64,000 nt of DNA, from contig JAQXJB010000001.1 in the NCBI GenBank assembly GCA_029008095.1, forward strand, positions 62,001-126,000, given 5' to 3'. The notes below the pieces were generated by a model. It was not told the origin of the DNA and ran no database searches. It saw only the letters and a program-made list of their open reading frames with translations. Positions 17,780-27,860 of the stretch are shown here, piece by piece; position 1 is the stretch's first letter; every line of letters begins with the position of its first letter. The DNA comes from Clostridiales bacterium. Its GTDB lineage: Bacteria; Bacillota; Clostridia; Oscillospirales; Oscillospiraceae. Position numbers and translations under genes: made by a program.

Positions 17780-20700
17780 TCAGAATTTCTTAAGCGCCTC
17801 GTCAAGGTCTATGCTCAGCACCTTGGAAACGCCCTTCTGCATGGTGACGCCATACAGCACATCCGCCCGCTCCATAGAGCCGCGGCGGTGGGTGATGACA
17901 AGAAACTGCGTGCTGTGGCAGACCTTGCGCAGGTAATCCGCAAAGCGCGCCACATTCTTTTCGTCCAGCGCGCTCTCTATCTCGTCCAGCACGCAGAACG
18001 GCGTTGGCCGGACCTTCATGATGGCGAAGTACAGCGCAATGGCCACGAATGCCCGCTCGCCGCCGGACAGCAGCGTAAGCGTTTTCTGCGTCTTTCCGGG
18101 GGGCTGCACGCGTATCTCCACACCGCAGCCGAGGACGTCGCTTTCGTCCTCGAGCTCAAGGCTGGCGCTGCCGCCGCCGAAAAGCTCCTTGAAGGTGGTC
18201 TGAAAATTCTCGTTTATGCTTCTGAACTCGCGAACGAAGATGTCCTCCATCTCCTTCGTGATATCCTGAATGATCTTTTCAAGCTCCGTCTTGGCCCGGG
18301 CAATGTCGTCCCGCTGGTCAGTAAGGTAGGAATACCGCTCGTTGACGCGCTCGAATTCCTCAATAGCGCCGATATTGGGCGTGCCCAGCGACGCTATCTC
18401 GCGCTTTAGCTCGCTCGCCCGCTTATTCGCTTTGGAAACGCTCTCCAGCTCAAGCCGCTGGCGCTGGGCGGCTGCACGGCTCAGCTCATAGGTCTCCCAA
18501 AGGCGGTCTACTATCTGCTTTTCCTCCATATCGGCAGCCTGTTTGCGCTGCTCGATGCGGGCATAGGCGCGCTCCAGCTCAACGATCTCGCTGTTCTTTT
18601 CCTGAACGCGCTTCTCGTTGCCGCTGCGCTTTGCCTCAAGACTGCTTTTCTCCGCCAGAGCTTCATCCAGCTTCTTCTGCCCCTCGGCGGCAAGCTTTTT
18701 GAAGCTCTCGGCCTGCTCCGTCTTTGCGGCGGTCTCCGCTTCCAGCTCCTTATTCTTTGCCCGCAGAGCCGCTATCTCGGTCTCCTTGCGCTCATGCTCC
18801 ATGCCAAGGGTGGAGACCAGGCTCTCCCATTCGCTCACAGCCCGGAGAGTGGCCTGCCGCTCGGATTTAAGGCCGGTCTCTTCGTTTTTAAGGGCGGCAA
18901 GCTTGTCGCCCAGCTCGTCAAGGGCGGCTTCCAGCTCATGCTTAGCGGCGGTAAGCTTATCCGAGAGAGCGCGAAGCTCTTCAAGCCTCGCTTCCTGCTC
19001 CTCCGCCTCGGCAAGAGCGGCTTCCTTTTCGCTGCGGCTCTTATCGGCCAGATTCTCGGTCTCGCCAAGACCGGCCTCCATTGCTGCTCGTGTATCCCTC
19101 AGGGACGCCACCAGTACCCGGCGCTGGTCAAGCTCCGTCTGCTTCTTCAGGAGCTCGTCCTGTATGCGGCGCAGCTCTGTCTCCGCCAGCTCCGCCTCGT
19201 AATTCGCGGAAGTGAATTCGCGCTGTGCCTCGTCCGCCTTAACGGTTAGCTCTCTTATCTCACCCTCCAGCTCTTTCTGACGGGCAAGCAGCCGCTCCAG
19301 CTCGTTGGCGCGGGATATCATGCCCACGCTGCGGGCGGCGGAGCCGCCGGTCATTGAGCCGCCCACGTTCATCACCTGTCCATCCAGCGTGACTATCTTC
19401 ACACGGACGGAGTGGCGGCGTGAAACGGCGATCGCAGCTTCCAGATCCTCGGCTATGAGCACGCGCCCCAGAAGATTTTTGAATATTCCGTCATATTTCT
19501 TATCGTGGCTGACGAGGCGCGAGGCCAGGCCGATAATACCCGGCTCGGAAAGAAGTCCGTTCTCCGACACCTCGTTTCCCTTGATCGCAGAAAGGGGCAG
19601 GAACGTGGCTCTGCCCGCGTCACGGCGTTTCAGCAGGCTGATACCCGCCTTGCCGTCCTCTTCCCTGTCCACAACTATATGCTGCACCGAGTCGCCAAGG
19701 GCGGTCTCAATGGCGACGGCGTAATCATCCGGCACCCGTACCAGCTCGGCAACAGTACCGTGGATATTCTTCAGTCCTCCCCCGCGCTTTTCCTGCATGA
19801 TGGTCTTGACAGCCCGGGAGAAGCCCTCATATTCCTTTTTCATATCACTCAACAGCGATGCGCGGGAAGCGATGCGGCTCTCCTCCATCTGCAGTTGATT
19901 TTTCTTTTCCCGCAGACCGGCGACCCCGGCCTCGCGGTTTTGGGCACGCTTTCTCAGTCCGTCGATACGGTTTCTGGCGCTCTGCTGCTCCTCCTCAATG
20001 TCCCGGATGGTCTTTTCGCAGCCATCAAGGGCGGAGACCTCGGCATTCAGGCGCTCATCAAAGCGAGCCAGCTCCAGCTTGGCGCTTTCGGCGCGGCTGA
20101 GCATTTCCTCGCCCGAGGCGTTCAGCGCGTCCCAGCGGGCTCTCGCGGCGGCCGCGGCCCCGGCGGTATGGGATATCTCCTCCGCCAGCCCCTCAAGCTC
20201 TCCGCTTCTCTCGCCCAGCTCCAGCTCCTTCAGCTCTATCGCGTCGATGACCGCGCCGCATTCTTCGGAAAGGCGGCATATCTCGGCTTCTATCTCAAGG
20301 GTGCGCTCCCGGCGCATCTCGATCTGCTCGGCAAGGGAAGCATTGCGCTCGTCCTGCTCCCGCAGTTCTCCGGTAAGCCGCTGGGCGTTGCGCTCATTGG
20401 CATCCATATTCGCCCGCAGCACGGCCAGCTCATTTTCCTTTTCTGCGGCCATTCCATTGACGGCGGATATCTCCTGACGAAGCCTTTCCGCCTCTTCCTC
20501 ACGGCTGCGCATGATCTCGGCAAAGCTCTCTGCGTTATCGTAAAGTGTCTGCAGCTCCTGCTTGACTTCCTCAATACGGCGGCCGGCATCCTCATATTCT
20601 TCGCGGAGAGCGGCGCTTTTCTGAGTTAGCTTATCAAGGCTGTCCATCCAAAGGGAAATTTCCAGCCCGCGCAACTCATCGCGGAGAGTGAGATATTTCT

Positions 20701-21337
20701 TCGCCACCTCGGCCTGACGGCGGAGGGGCTCGACTGTCAGCTCCAGCTCGCTGATTTTATCGTTTATGCGGACGAGGCTGTCCTCGGTCTTGTTGAGCTT
20801 ATTCTGTGCCTCCTCGCGGCGGTAGCGGAAGCGTGAAATGCCCGCCGCCTCCTCAAATACCTCGCGGCGGTCGGTACTTTTGGCGGAAAGTATCTCGTCA
20901 ACACGCCCCTGGCCTATCATGGAATAGCCGTCGCGTCCAAGTCCGGTATCCATAAAGAGAGAATTTACGTCCTTCAGGCGCACCGACTTCTTATTGATGA
21001 AATATTCGCTCTCGCCGCTGCGGTAATAGCGACGGGTGACGGTAAGCTCGCCCGGCTCGGCGGCAAAGGCGCCGCCGCTGTTATCCAGAACAAGGCTGAC
21101 CTGCGCGAAGCTCAGCTTCTGCCTGTCCGGTGTGCCGCCGAAGATCACGTCCTCCATCTTCGAGCCGCGAAGAGCCTTGCTGCGCTGCTCGCCGAGAACC
21201 CAGCATATAGCGTCGGATATATTCGATTTTCCGCTTCCGTTCGGCCCGACGATGGCTGTGACTTCCTTCTCAAAAGAAAGCCGCACCTTGTCCGGGAACG
21301 ATTTGAAGCCCTGTATTTCCAGCGCTTTTAAGTACAT
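17780..21337 (-). CDS. smc: chromosome segregation protein SMC
   Basis: SMC (1185 aa) is the ATPase of the bacterial condensin. Walker A GPNGSGKSN is at 31-39, coiled coils flank a hinge near the middle (block starting IHGTVAELVRV) and the carboxyl head has LLSGGERAF and VLDEIESALDEKN. I start at MYLKALEIQGFKS: the four codons upstream include a GTG that belongs to the GAGGA ribosome binding site. ScpA and ScpB genes are not in the window. A promoter precedes it at 21403-21431. Confidence 0.97.
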   Translation of the reverse strand: MYLKALEIQGFKSFPDKVRLSFEKEVTAIVGPNGSGKSNISDAICWVLGEQRSKALRGSKMEDVIFGGTPDRQKLSFAQVSLVLDNSGGAFAAEPGELTVTRRYYRSGESEYFINKKSVRLKDVNSLFMDTGLGRDGYSMIGQGRVDEILSAKSTDRREVFEEAAGISRFRYRREEAQNKLNKTEDSLVRINDKISELELTVEPLRRQAEVAKKYLTLRDELRGLEISLWMDSLDKLTQKSAALREEYEDAGRRIEEVKQELQTLYDNAESFAEIMRSREEEAERLRQEISAVNGMAAEKENELAVLRANMDANERNAQRLTGELREQDERNASLAEQIEMRRERTLEIEAEICRLSEECGAVIDAIELKELELGERSGELEGLAEEISHTAGAAAAARARWDALNASGEEMLSRAESAKLELARFDERLNAEVSALDGCEKTIRDIEEEQQSARNRIDGLRKRAQNREAGVAGLREKKNQLQMEESRIASRASLLSDMKKEYEGFSRAVKTIMQEKRGGGLKNIHGTVAELVRVPDDYAVAIETALGDSVQHIVVDREEDGKAGISLLKRRDAGRATFLPLSAIKGNEVSENGLLSEPGIIGLASRLVSHDKKYDGIFKNLLGRVLIAEDLEAAIAVSRRHSVRVKIVTLDGQVMNVGGSMTGGSAARSVGMISRANELERLLARQKELEGEIRELTVKADEAQREFTSANYEAELAETELRRIQDELLKKQTELDQRRVLVASLRDTRAAMEAGLGETENLADKSRSEKEAALAEAEEQEARLEELRALSDKLTAAKHELEAALDELGDKLAALKNEETGLKSERQATLRAVSEWESLVSTLGMEHERKETEIAALRAKNKELEAETAAKTEQAESFKKLAAEGQKKLDEALAEKSSLEAKRSGNEKRVQEKNSEIVELERAYARIEQRKQAADMEEKQIVDRLWETYELSRAAAQRQRLELESVSKANKRASELKREIASLGTPNIGAIEEFERVNERYSYLTDQRDDIARAKTELEKIIQDITKEMEDIFVREFRSINENFQTTFKELFGGGSASLELEDESDVLGCGVEIRVQPPGKTQKTLTLLSGGERAFVAIALYFAIMKVRPTPFCVLDEIESALDEKNVARFADYLRKVCHSTQFLVITHRRGSMERADVLYGVTMQKGVSKVLSIDLDEALKKF

Positions 21338-21402
21338 TCCATTCCTCACTTCAGGCAGCAGACCTTAAATCTGTGCCGGTCGGTCGTTTACTTTGAAATA
21401 TT

Positions 21403-21431
21403 ATTTTATACCTTTTGGAAACATTTTTCAA
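21403..21431 (-). promoter_or_regulatory. promoter of the smc-ftsY-leuS operon
   Basis: TTGAAA (21426-21431), 17-bp spacer and TAAAAT (21403-21408). The -35 box overlaps the stop region of the upstream radical SAM gene. The transcript would start near 21396, about 60 nt before smc. Confidence 0.7.
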
Positions 21432-22429
21432 GGCAGGATGACGATTTCTCCGTCATTTACCGGAGATTTTACCACTCTTACCTCCTCAAGGCCGAATTTG
21501 GCCTTGAGGCTCTCAATATTACGCCGCTTCTGCCCTGTCATCAGGGACACCCTCGAGGGGTGCACGCCAAGACTCACGCTGCCCCGGCAGCCGCTTTTTT
21601 CTATAAGCTCCTCAGCCTTCTGCAGGTATACACGAGAGTACACAAGCTCGCCCAGCGCGGGGTGATACGCCCCGGCTGCTGCCTCCCCCGCCGAAAGGTC
21701 GTCGGTAGGGTTGAGACCCAGCCTTATTATCGGCACTTTTGCCGCGCCGAATTCCTTGACCAGCTCGGCGCAGACGCTCACCGCGTCCTCCACCGTATGC
21801 TCACGGTACTTTCCCGCGCGCCACAGCTCATAGAGCGCGGTTTCGCGGATTATCACCGTTGGGTATATCCGTACTCCGTCCGGCCCGAGCTTTATAAGCT
21901 CCCGGGCGGTCATTATATCGCTCTCCGGGCTGCTCCCGGGCAGGCCGGTCATCATCTGCAGCATCAGGCGAAAACCGCTTGCCTTTATAAGCGCCGCCGC
22001 CCGCCGTGTATCCTCAGCCGTGTGCCCCCGGCCGGACATACGCAGCACCTTTTCGTCCATTGACTGAGCGCCCAGCTCCACGGTTTTCACTCCGTATTCC
22101 GCCAGCAGGGTCAGAGCCTCCGGGTCTATCCTGTCCGGGCGGGTGGATACCCTTATTTCGGCAACAAAGCCTTCTTTCATATATGGCCGCGCCGCCTCAA
22201 GCAGCTCGCGCTGCTGCTCCGCCGGTATAGCCGTGAAACTGCCGCCGTAGAAGGCCAGCTCCGCTCCGGCGGGGGTATAGTTTCGGGCTTCCTCCAGAGT
22301 TCTTCGCACGGTATCGCCGTCAGCCGGGACAAGGCTTCCCGATATTTTCCGCTGATTGCAGAAAACGCAGTCATTCGGGCAGCCCAGATGAGGCACAAAG
22401 ATCGGTATTATCCTGCGGCGCGGGTTCAT
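21428..22429 (-). CDS. radical SAM protein, Elp3-like
   Basis: A 333-aa radical SAM enzyme with a C-x3-C-x2-C cluster motif at Cys17, Cys21 and Cys24 (GCPNDCVFC), followed by QRKISGS as in clostridial proteins annotated elongator protein 3-like. It has the SAM-binding AELAFYGGSFT block. The acetyltransferase half of true Elp3 is missing, so tRNA acetylation cannot be assumed. Its start overlaps the rnc stop by 4 bp. Confidence 0.85.
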   Translation of the reverse strand: MNPRRRIIPIFVPHLGCPNDCVFCNQRKISGSLVPADGDTVRRTLEEARNYTPAGAELAFYGGSFTAIPAEQQRELLEAARPYMKEGFVAEIRVSTRPDRIDPEALTLLAEYGVKTVELGAQSMDEKVLRMSGRGHTAEDTRRAAALIKASGFRLMLQMMTGLPGSSPESDIMTARELIKLGPDGVRIYPTVIIRETALYELWRAGKYREHTVEDAVSVCAELVKEFGAAKVPIIRLGLNPTDDLSAGEAAAGAYHPALGELVYSRVYLQKAEELIEKSGCRGSVSLGVHPSRVSLMTGQKRRNIESLKAKFGLEEVRVVKSPVNDGEIVILP

Positions 22430-23115
22430 CTGCCGCTCTCCGCCTTTATCTTCTCAAGGGCGTTCTTCGCCGCGTTCTGCTCGGACTCCTTCTTGGTGCG
22501 TCCGCTGCCAATACCCATAACCTCGCCGCAGATGAGCACCTCGGCTGTAAAGACCTTATTATGGTCAGGGCCGCTTTCTCCGACCATGCGGTAAGCGGGC
22601 GATTCCCCGCCGCCCTTCTGCACATGCTCCTGCAGCAGTGTCTTGTAATCATGGCTGCCCTCCCGGGCGGTCTTTGCCGCCTCGCTGAGAACAAAACCGT
22701 AAACAAATTTTTTGGCAGCCTCGGCTCCGCCGTCCAGATATATCGCCGCAAGCACAGCCTCGACCGCGTCAGCGGTGATGGAAGGTCTTGTTCTGCCGCC
22801 GCCCAGCTCTTCGCCGCGGCCAAGGCGCAGATATTCGCCCAATCCCAGCTTTTCCGCCACGCGCGCAAGGCTCTGCTCGCAAACCAGCTCAGCGCGTATC
22901 TTTGTCATCTCGCCCTCGGGCTTTTCCGGGTATGTTCTGAAAAGGTACTCCGCCGTGAAGTAGCCCAGAATGGAATCACCCAGAAATTCCAACCGCTCGT
23001 TGCAGCCCAGCCGTCCCCTGCCCCGCTCGTTGGAGTAGGAGCTGTGGGTGAGCGCCAGCTCTAAAAGCTTTGGCTCTCTGAAGGCATAGCCTATCTTGTT
23101 TTCAAGCTTTTTCAT
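22426..23115 (-). CDS. rnc: ribonuclease III
   Basis: RNase III (229 aa) cuts double-stranded RNA in rRNA maturation and mRNA decay. The catalytic signature NERLEFLGDS is at 39-48 and a double-stranded RNA-binding domain covers about 155-224 (TLLQEHVQKG, RTKKESEQNAAKNAL). The start has a GGGGG site 9 nt upstream. It sits between plsX and smc as usual, but fabD and acpP are absent from the gap. Confidence 0.97.
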   Translation of the reverse strand: MKKLENKIGYAFREPKLLELALTHSSYSNERGRGRLGCNERLEFLGDSILGYFTAEYLFRTYPEKPEGEMTKIRAELVCEQSLARVAEKLGLGEYLRLGRGEELGGGRTRPSITADAVEAVLAAIYLDGGAEAAKKFVYGFVLSEAAKTAREGSHDYKTLLQEHVQKGGGESPAYRMVGESGPDHNKVFTAEVLICGEVMGIGSGRTKKESEQNAAKNALEKIKAESGR

Positions 23116-23156
23116 CGCTTGATACCCCCTTGCGTCTGTTCAATAAAACCACACAT

Positions 23157-23185
23157 GCGGAGACACCCTTTTACGGCATCTCCGC
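23157..23185 (-). terminator. hairpin between plsX and rnc
   Basis: A GCGGAGATGC/GTGTCTCCGC stem of 10 pairs (two wobble) with a 9-nt loop, followed by a loose T-rich run on the transcribed strand. It may attenuate read-through from plsX into rnc. Confidence 0.5.
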
Positions 23186-23192
23186 TGCTTAC

Positions 23193-24218
23193 TTAATTCA
23201 TTTCCGTCTCAGGTACCTTCATATCCTCAAGACGCCTGGTTATTTCCTCCATTGTGTCTGAGGACGCCACGGCTGCCGCCTGTTCTATGGCGGCGCATAT
23301 CTCCGCCGCCTTGGAGGAGCCGTGAGCCTTGATCACGGGCTTTGATATGCCCAGCATGATACTGCCGCCAACAGAAAGCTTGGCCTTAAGAGCCTTAAAA
23401 TCGTTTCTGACAGCCAGCCCGGCCAGCTTATTTTTCGTGCTGCCGTTGAATATCCCCTTCAGCTCCGACATAAGAAAGGACGACATACCCTCCATTGATT
23501 TGAGCATAACGTTGCCGGTGAAGCCATCGGTTACGACCACATCCACCTTACCGGAAAGGACGTCGCTGCCCTCCACGTTGCCCACAAAATTTATCTTTCC
23601 GTCCCCGGCGGCATCTGAAAGGAAGGCGTGAACCTCCTTCTGGAGCTTGCCGCCCTTGCTCTTCTCGGCGCCGTTATTGAGCAGGCCCACTCTGGGGTCA
23701 TTCAGCTTCAGCGCGTACTTGGCGTAAGCATAGCCCATGAACGCAAACTGAACAAGATACTCAGCGGTGCAGTCCACATTAGCGCCCACATCCAGCAGTA
23801 TGGCCTGTCCGCCGACCGCGGTGGGGACGGTGGGACTGAGCGCTGCACGGCGTATGCCGCGGATGCGCTTTACAATAAGGGTAGCTCCGGAAAGAAGCGC
23901 GCCGGTGCTTCCGGCGGAGACCACGGCCTCTCCGAGACCGTCCCGGAGCATATTCAGGGCCACGGTCATGGAAGAATCCTTCTTTTCCCGGCAGGCCTTG
24001 GCGGGATCGTCCTCCATAGTGATTACCTGGCTGGCGTTCACAACAGAAACGCCGTCCGGCAGATTGCCCAGGCCAAGGCTCTGGAAGCTGCGGAGTATTT
24101 CCTCTCCGCTGCCGACCAGTATAATGTCCACGCCCAGCTTATTATGAGCGTCTATCGCGCCCTTTACTATTTCAAGAGGCGCGTTGTCGCCGCCCATAGC
24201 GTCGATAATGATTTTCAT
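23193..24218 (-). CDS. plsX: phosphate acyltransferase PlsX
   Basis: PlsX (341 aa) makes acyl-phosphate from acyl-ACP for membrane phospholipid synthesis with PlsY. The start MKIIIDAMGGDNAPLEIVKG, the SAGSTGALLSGA stretch and LLNNGAEKSKGG are family hallmarks. It overlaps the trmFO stop by 4 bp. Confidence 0.96.
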   Translation of the reverse strand: MKIIIDAMGGDNAPLEIVKGAIDAHNKLGVDIILVGSGEEILRSFQSLGLGNLPDGVSVVNASQVITMEDDPAKACREKKDSSMTVALNMLRDGLGEAVVSAGSTGALLSGATLIVKRIRGIRRAALSPTVPTAVGGQAILLDVGANVDCTAEYLVQFAFMGYAYAKYALKLNDPRVGLLNNGAEKSKGGKLQKEVHAFLSDAAGDGKINFVGNVEGSDVLSGKVDVVVTDGFTGNVMLKSMEGMSSFLMSELKGIFNGSTKNKLAGLAVRNDFKALKAKLSVGGSIMLGISKPVIKAHGSSKAAEICAAIEQAAAVASSDTMEEITRRLEDMKVPETEMN

Positions 24219-25534
24219 TTCTTATCCTCTCCAACAAAACCCATTTCCTCCAGCAGCTTGAGAGAGCGCTCGGAAATCGCGATATTTTTATTTCTCTTTC
24301 CCTTTACCTTATAGCCCAGAGGCTCCATAATGCCGAAGTTGACGTTCATGGGCTGGAAATTACCCACGCTGCCGCTGCTGACATACTCAGCCAGAGCGCC
24401 GATTGCGTTCTGCCTGCTGAACTCGGGGCAAGGCTGTCCCAGAAGCTCCATAGCGGTTGTTATTCCCACGAGCATACCGGAGGCGGCGGACTCCACATAG
24501 CCCTCCACACCGGTCATCTGTCCGGCGAAGCGTATGCGCGGCTCGCTCTTGAGGCGGTAACGGTTATCCAGCAGGCCGGGAGAATTTATATAAGTATTGC
24601 GGTGCATAACGCCGTAGCGCATGAATTCCGCGTCTCTCAGGGCGGGTATCATGGAAAAGACCCTCTTCTGCTCCCCGAAGGTCAGGTGGGTCTGGAAGCC
24701 GACTATATTATAAAGGCTGCCCTCCCGGTTATCCTTTCTGAGCTGAACCACCGCGTAAGGCTCCTTGCCGGTCTTGGGGTCAGGCAAGCCTACGGGCTTC
24801 AGCGGGCCGTAGCGCAGGGTGTCCACGCCCCGGCGGGCCATTACCTCAACGGGCATGCAGCCCTCGAAAACGCCTCCGTCGTCGAAGCCGTGTATCTCGG
24901 CCTCCTTGGCGGCGCAGAGCTCTGTCCAGAAGGCCAGATACTCCTCCTGCGTCATGGGGCAGTTTATATAATCGGGAGTACCCTTATCATAGCGTGATGC
25001 GAAATAGGCGCTTTCCATATCCACGCTCTCAAAGGTGACGATGGGCGCGGCGGCGTCATAAAAATTCATATACGCCTTCTCGGGCGGAAAAAGGCCGCGA
25101 ATGGTATCGCTGAAAGCGTCGGATGTGAGAGGGCCGGTGGCGATAATGACCGTTCCCTCCGGTATCTCCGTTACCTCGCCCTCAACTATCTCCACCAACT
25201 CATGACCGCGAAGCTTCTCGGTTATTGTTCTGGCGAAATTCACGCGGTCAACAGCCAGAGCCGAGCCCGCCTCCACCCTGTTCAGGTCGGCGCTTTCCAT
25301 GATGATGGAGCCGATGCGGCGCATTTCCTCCTTGAGCAGGCCAACAGCATTCGCCAGTTCGTCGCTGCGCAGGGAGTTGGAGCATACCAGCTCCGCAAAA
25401 TCGTTGGATACATGCGCGGGGGTGTGCTTCAGGGGCTTCATTTCCATAAGTCTCACGGGTATACCGCGCTTGACGAGCTGCCACGCAGCCTCGCAGCCGG
25501 CAAGCCCCGCTCCGACTACCGTAACTTTTTCCAT
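24215..25534 (-). CDS. trmFO: methylenetetrahydrofolate-tRNA-(uracil-54-C5)-methyltransferase TrmFO
   Basis: TrmFO (439 aa) is the folate- and FAD-dependent enzyme that makes ribothymidine 54 in the tRNA T-loop. The FAD site is GAGLAGCEAA (8-17); LVCSNSLRSDELANAVGLLK and the MTGVEGYVESAASG block identify the family. I use the ATG that overlaps the topA stop (TGATG), 7 nt after GGAGG, rather than the GTG one codon upstream. Confidence 0.96.
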   Translation of the reverse strand: MEKVTVVGAGLAGCEAAWQLVKRGIPVRLMEMKPLKHTPAHVSNDFAELVCSNSLRSDELANAVGLLKEEMRRIGSIIMESADLNRVEAGSALAVDRVNFARTITEKLRGHELVEIVEGEVTEIPEGTVIIATGPLTSDAFSDTIRGLFPPEKAYMNFYDAAAPIVTFESVDMESAYFASRYDKGTPDYINCPMTQEEYLAFWTELCAAKEAEIHGFDDGGVFEGCMPVEVMARRGVDTLRYGPLKPVGLPDPKTGKEPYAVVQLRKDNREGSLYNIVGFQTHLTFGEQKRVFSMIPALRDAEFMRYGVMHRNTYINSPGLLDNRYRLKSEPRIRFAGQMTGVEGYVESAASGMLVGITTAMELLGQPCPEFSRQNAIGALAEYVSSGSVGNFQPMNVNFGIMEPLGYKVKGKRNKNIAISERSLKLLEEMGFVGEDKK

Positions 25535-27801
25535 CACTTATCCTCCGCCTCGCTTTTCTTCGCCGTCTTTTTCGCCGCGGTTTTCCCGGCGGTGGATTTT
25601 TTTGCCGTGGTCTTTTTGGCGGCAGGCTTTTCGGCTTTCTTCTCCGCCTCGGCAGCAGGCTCGGCCGCCTCTCCCTCGGCAGCCTTTTTCTTGGGATAGC
25701 CGCGCTTATCCTCCGGCAGGAAATTGGAGCAGTTTTCGTTTATGCAGAAGGGCTTCTTGAAGCCGCGTCCCGATTTCTTGAACATGGTATGGCCGCACTC
25801 GGGACAGTTGTCCTTCACAGGCACATCCCAGGTCATAAAGCCGCAGTCAGCGCCCTTTTCGCAGGCATAGTAGGCGTAGCCCTTTTTAGATGTACGTTTG
25901 AGTATGCGGCCTCCGCACTTGGGACACTGTCCGGGCATCTCAATGACGATAGGCTTGGTGAAGGTGCATTCAGGGAAACCGGGGCAGGCCAGAAAGCGGC
26001 CGAATCGGCCCGACTTGATGACCATGTTTCTGCCGCATACGTCGCACTTTTCGTCCGTTACCTCGTCCGGCACCTTAATTCTCACGCCCTTGAGAGCCTC
26101 CTCGGCATCTCCGAGAGCCTTTGCAAAGTCCGCATAGAACTCCTCGAGAACGCTCTTCCACTCTTTTTTGCCCTCTTCCACCTCATCGAGAGTTTCCTCC
26201 ATTTTGGCGGTAAAGGTAACGTCCACGATGTTCTCAAAGCGCTCTGTCATGAACTTGGTGACAGTTTCGCCGAGAGCGGTGGGCTTCAGCGCCTTGCCCT
26301 CCTTGACCACATACTCTCTGTCCAAAATCGTGGACATGGTGGGCGCATAGGTGCTGGGGCGGCCAATGCCCTTTTCCTCCATCGCGCGGATGAGTGTATC
26401 CTCGGTATAGCGGGCGGGAGGCTGAGTGAACTTCTGCTCCTTGACGATATTCTGCAGGCTAACCTCCTGGCCCTCGCGGAGGGCGGGAAGCGGGCGCTGC
26501 TTCAGGTTCGGCTCATCCTCACCGGAGTCATAGACCCTGGTGAAGCCGGGAAACTTTATGGCCGAATGGGTGGCGCGGAACATGTGTCCCGCCGAAACCG
26601 CGTCTATGGAAACGCTGTCGTAAACCACGTTTGCCATCTGGCTGGCCATAAAGCGGTTCCAGATGAGCTTATACAGGCGGTACTGCTCGGGAGTGAGATC
26701 CTTGCGCACACGCTCCGGCGTCAGATATACATCACTGGGGCGAATGGCCTCGTGGGCATCCTGAGCTTCTTTTTTCGTTTTATACACTCTCGGAGCCGCC
26801 GGGCAATAGGAATCGCCGTAGTTCTCCTGAATAAAGCTTCTGGCAGCAGCCTGCGCCTCCAGAGATATTCGCAGGGAGTCGGTTCTCATATATGTTATAA
26901 GACCCACGGTGCCCACGTCCTCGATATTCACGCCCTCATAGAGCATCTGGGCAATAGACATGGTGCGGCGGGGAGTCATATTCAGCTTTCTGGAAGCCTC
27001 CTGCTGGAGGGTGGAGGTGATAAATGGTGCGGAAGGGCTGCGCTGTCTGTCCGTTCTGCGGACGGCGCTGATGCTGAAGGGTGCGGTTCTGACGGCGCTT
27101 TCCACCTCAGCCACCTCATCGGCGCTGTGAAGCTCTCGCTTTTTGCCGTTCATGCCGTAATAATGAGCGGTGAAGCGCTCATCCTCGCCCTCTCCGCAGG
27201 CAAGCAAAACATCCAGCAGCCAGTATTCCTCCGGCACGAAGGCTCTTATCTCGTTCTCCCGGTCAACGACCATGCGGGTGGCGACGGACTGCACACGGCC
27301 GGCGGAAAGGCCGCGCTTTATTTTCGTCCAAAGCATGGGACTGAGCTGATAGCCCACGATGCGGTCAAGTATTCTTCTCGCCTGCTGGGCGTCCACCAGA
27401 TCCATGTCTATGGCCCGGGGATGGGATATGCTCTCGGTGACTACCTTTTTCGTTATCTCGTTGAAGGTGACGCGGCGGGTCTTATCATCGGGCAGATCGA
27501 GCAGTTCCTTCAGGTGCCAGGATATAGCCTCTCCCTCGCGGTCAGGGTCGGTGGCGAGATAGACTATGCTGGCCTTCTTGGCAGCCTCTCTGAGTTCCTC
27601 GATTTTCTCTTCCCTGCCCTTGATGGGCTGGTAATCGGGAATAAAGCCGCCCTCGATGTCCACACCCATAGTGCTCTTGGGCAGATCACGGAGGTGTCCC
27701 ATGGACGCGGTCACCTTATAATCCTTTCCAAGGTATTTTTCTATTGTTTTCGCTTTGGCCGGCGACTCAACGATCACCAGCGCGGCGTTAGATTTTGCCA
27801 T
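25534..27801 (-). CDS. topA: DNA topoisomerase I
   Basis: Type IA topoisomerase (755 aa) that relaxes negative supercoils. The Toprim domain opens with ALVIVESPAKAKTIEKYLG and the active tyrosine is Tyr304 in GLITYMRTDS. Three zinc-finger units follow the core (CDVCGRN..., CPKCGGR..., CPECGHT...). The last 40 or so residues are an Ala/Lys-rich tail (AKKTTAKKSTAGKTAAKKTA) that probably binds DNA or RNA non-specifically. It is 59 bp after dprA, which it usually follows. Confidence 0.97.
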   Translation of the reverse strand: MAKSNAALVIVESPAKAKTIEKYLGKDYKVTASMGHLRDLPKSTMGVDIEGGFIPDYQPIKGREEKIEELREAAKKASIVYLATDPDREGEAISWHLKELLDLPDDKTRRVTFNEITKKVVTESISHPRAIDMDLVDAQQARRILDRIVGYQLSPMLWTKIKRGLSAGRVQSVATRMVVDRENEIRAFVPEEYWLLDVLLACGEGEDERFTAHYYGMNGKKRELHSADEVAEVESAVRTAPFSISAVRRTDRQRSPSAPFITSTLQQEASRKLNMTPRRTMSIAQMLYEGVNIEDVGTVGLITYMRTDSLRISLEAQAAARSFIQENYGDSYCPAAPRVYKTKKEAQDAHEAIRPSDVYLTPERVRKDLTPEQYRLYKLIWNRFMASQMANVVYDSVSIDAVSAGHMFRATHSAIKFPGFTRVYDSGEDEPNLKQRPLPALREGQEVSLQNIVKEQKFTQPPARYTEDTLIRAMEEKGIGRPSTYAPTMSTILDREYVVKEGKALKPTALGETVTKFMTERFENIVDVTFTAKMEETLDEVEEGKKEWKSVLEEFYADFAKALGDAEEALKGVRIKVPDEVTDEKCDVCGRNMVIKSGRFGRFLACPGFPECTFTKPIVIEMPGQCPKCGGRILKRTSKKGYAYYACEKGADCGFMTWDVPVKDNCPECGHTMFKKSGRGFKKPFCINENCSNFLPEDKRGYPKKKAAEGEAAEPAAEAEKKAEKPAAKKTTAKKSTAGKTAAKKTAKKSEAEDK

Positions 27802-27860
27802 TCTTATTACAGCTCCTAATTATTTCTGCGTTTTAAGTCGTCAGGATACGAGTTCCTGCA

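Noticed and set aside
25789..27819. Long open frame on the plus strand opposite topA
   Set aside because: Same reason: topA on the minus strand has all catalytic and zinc motifs.
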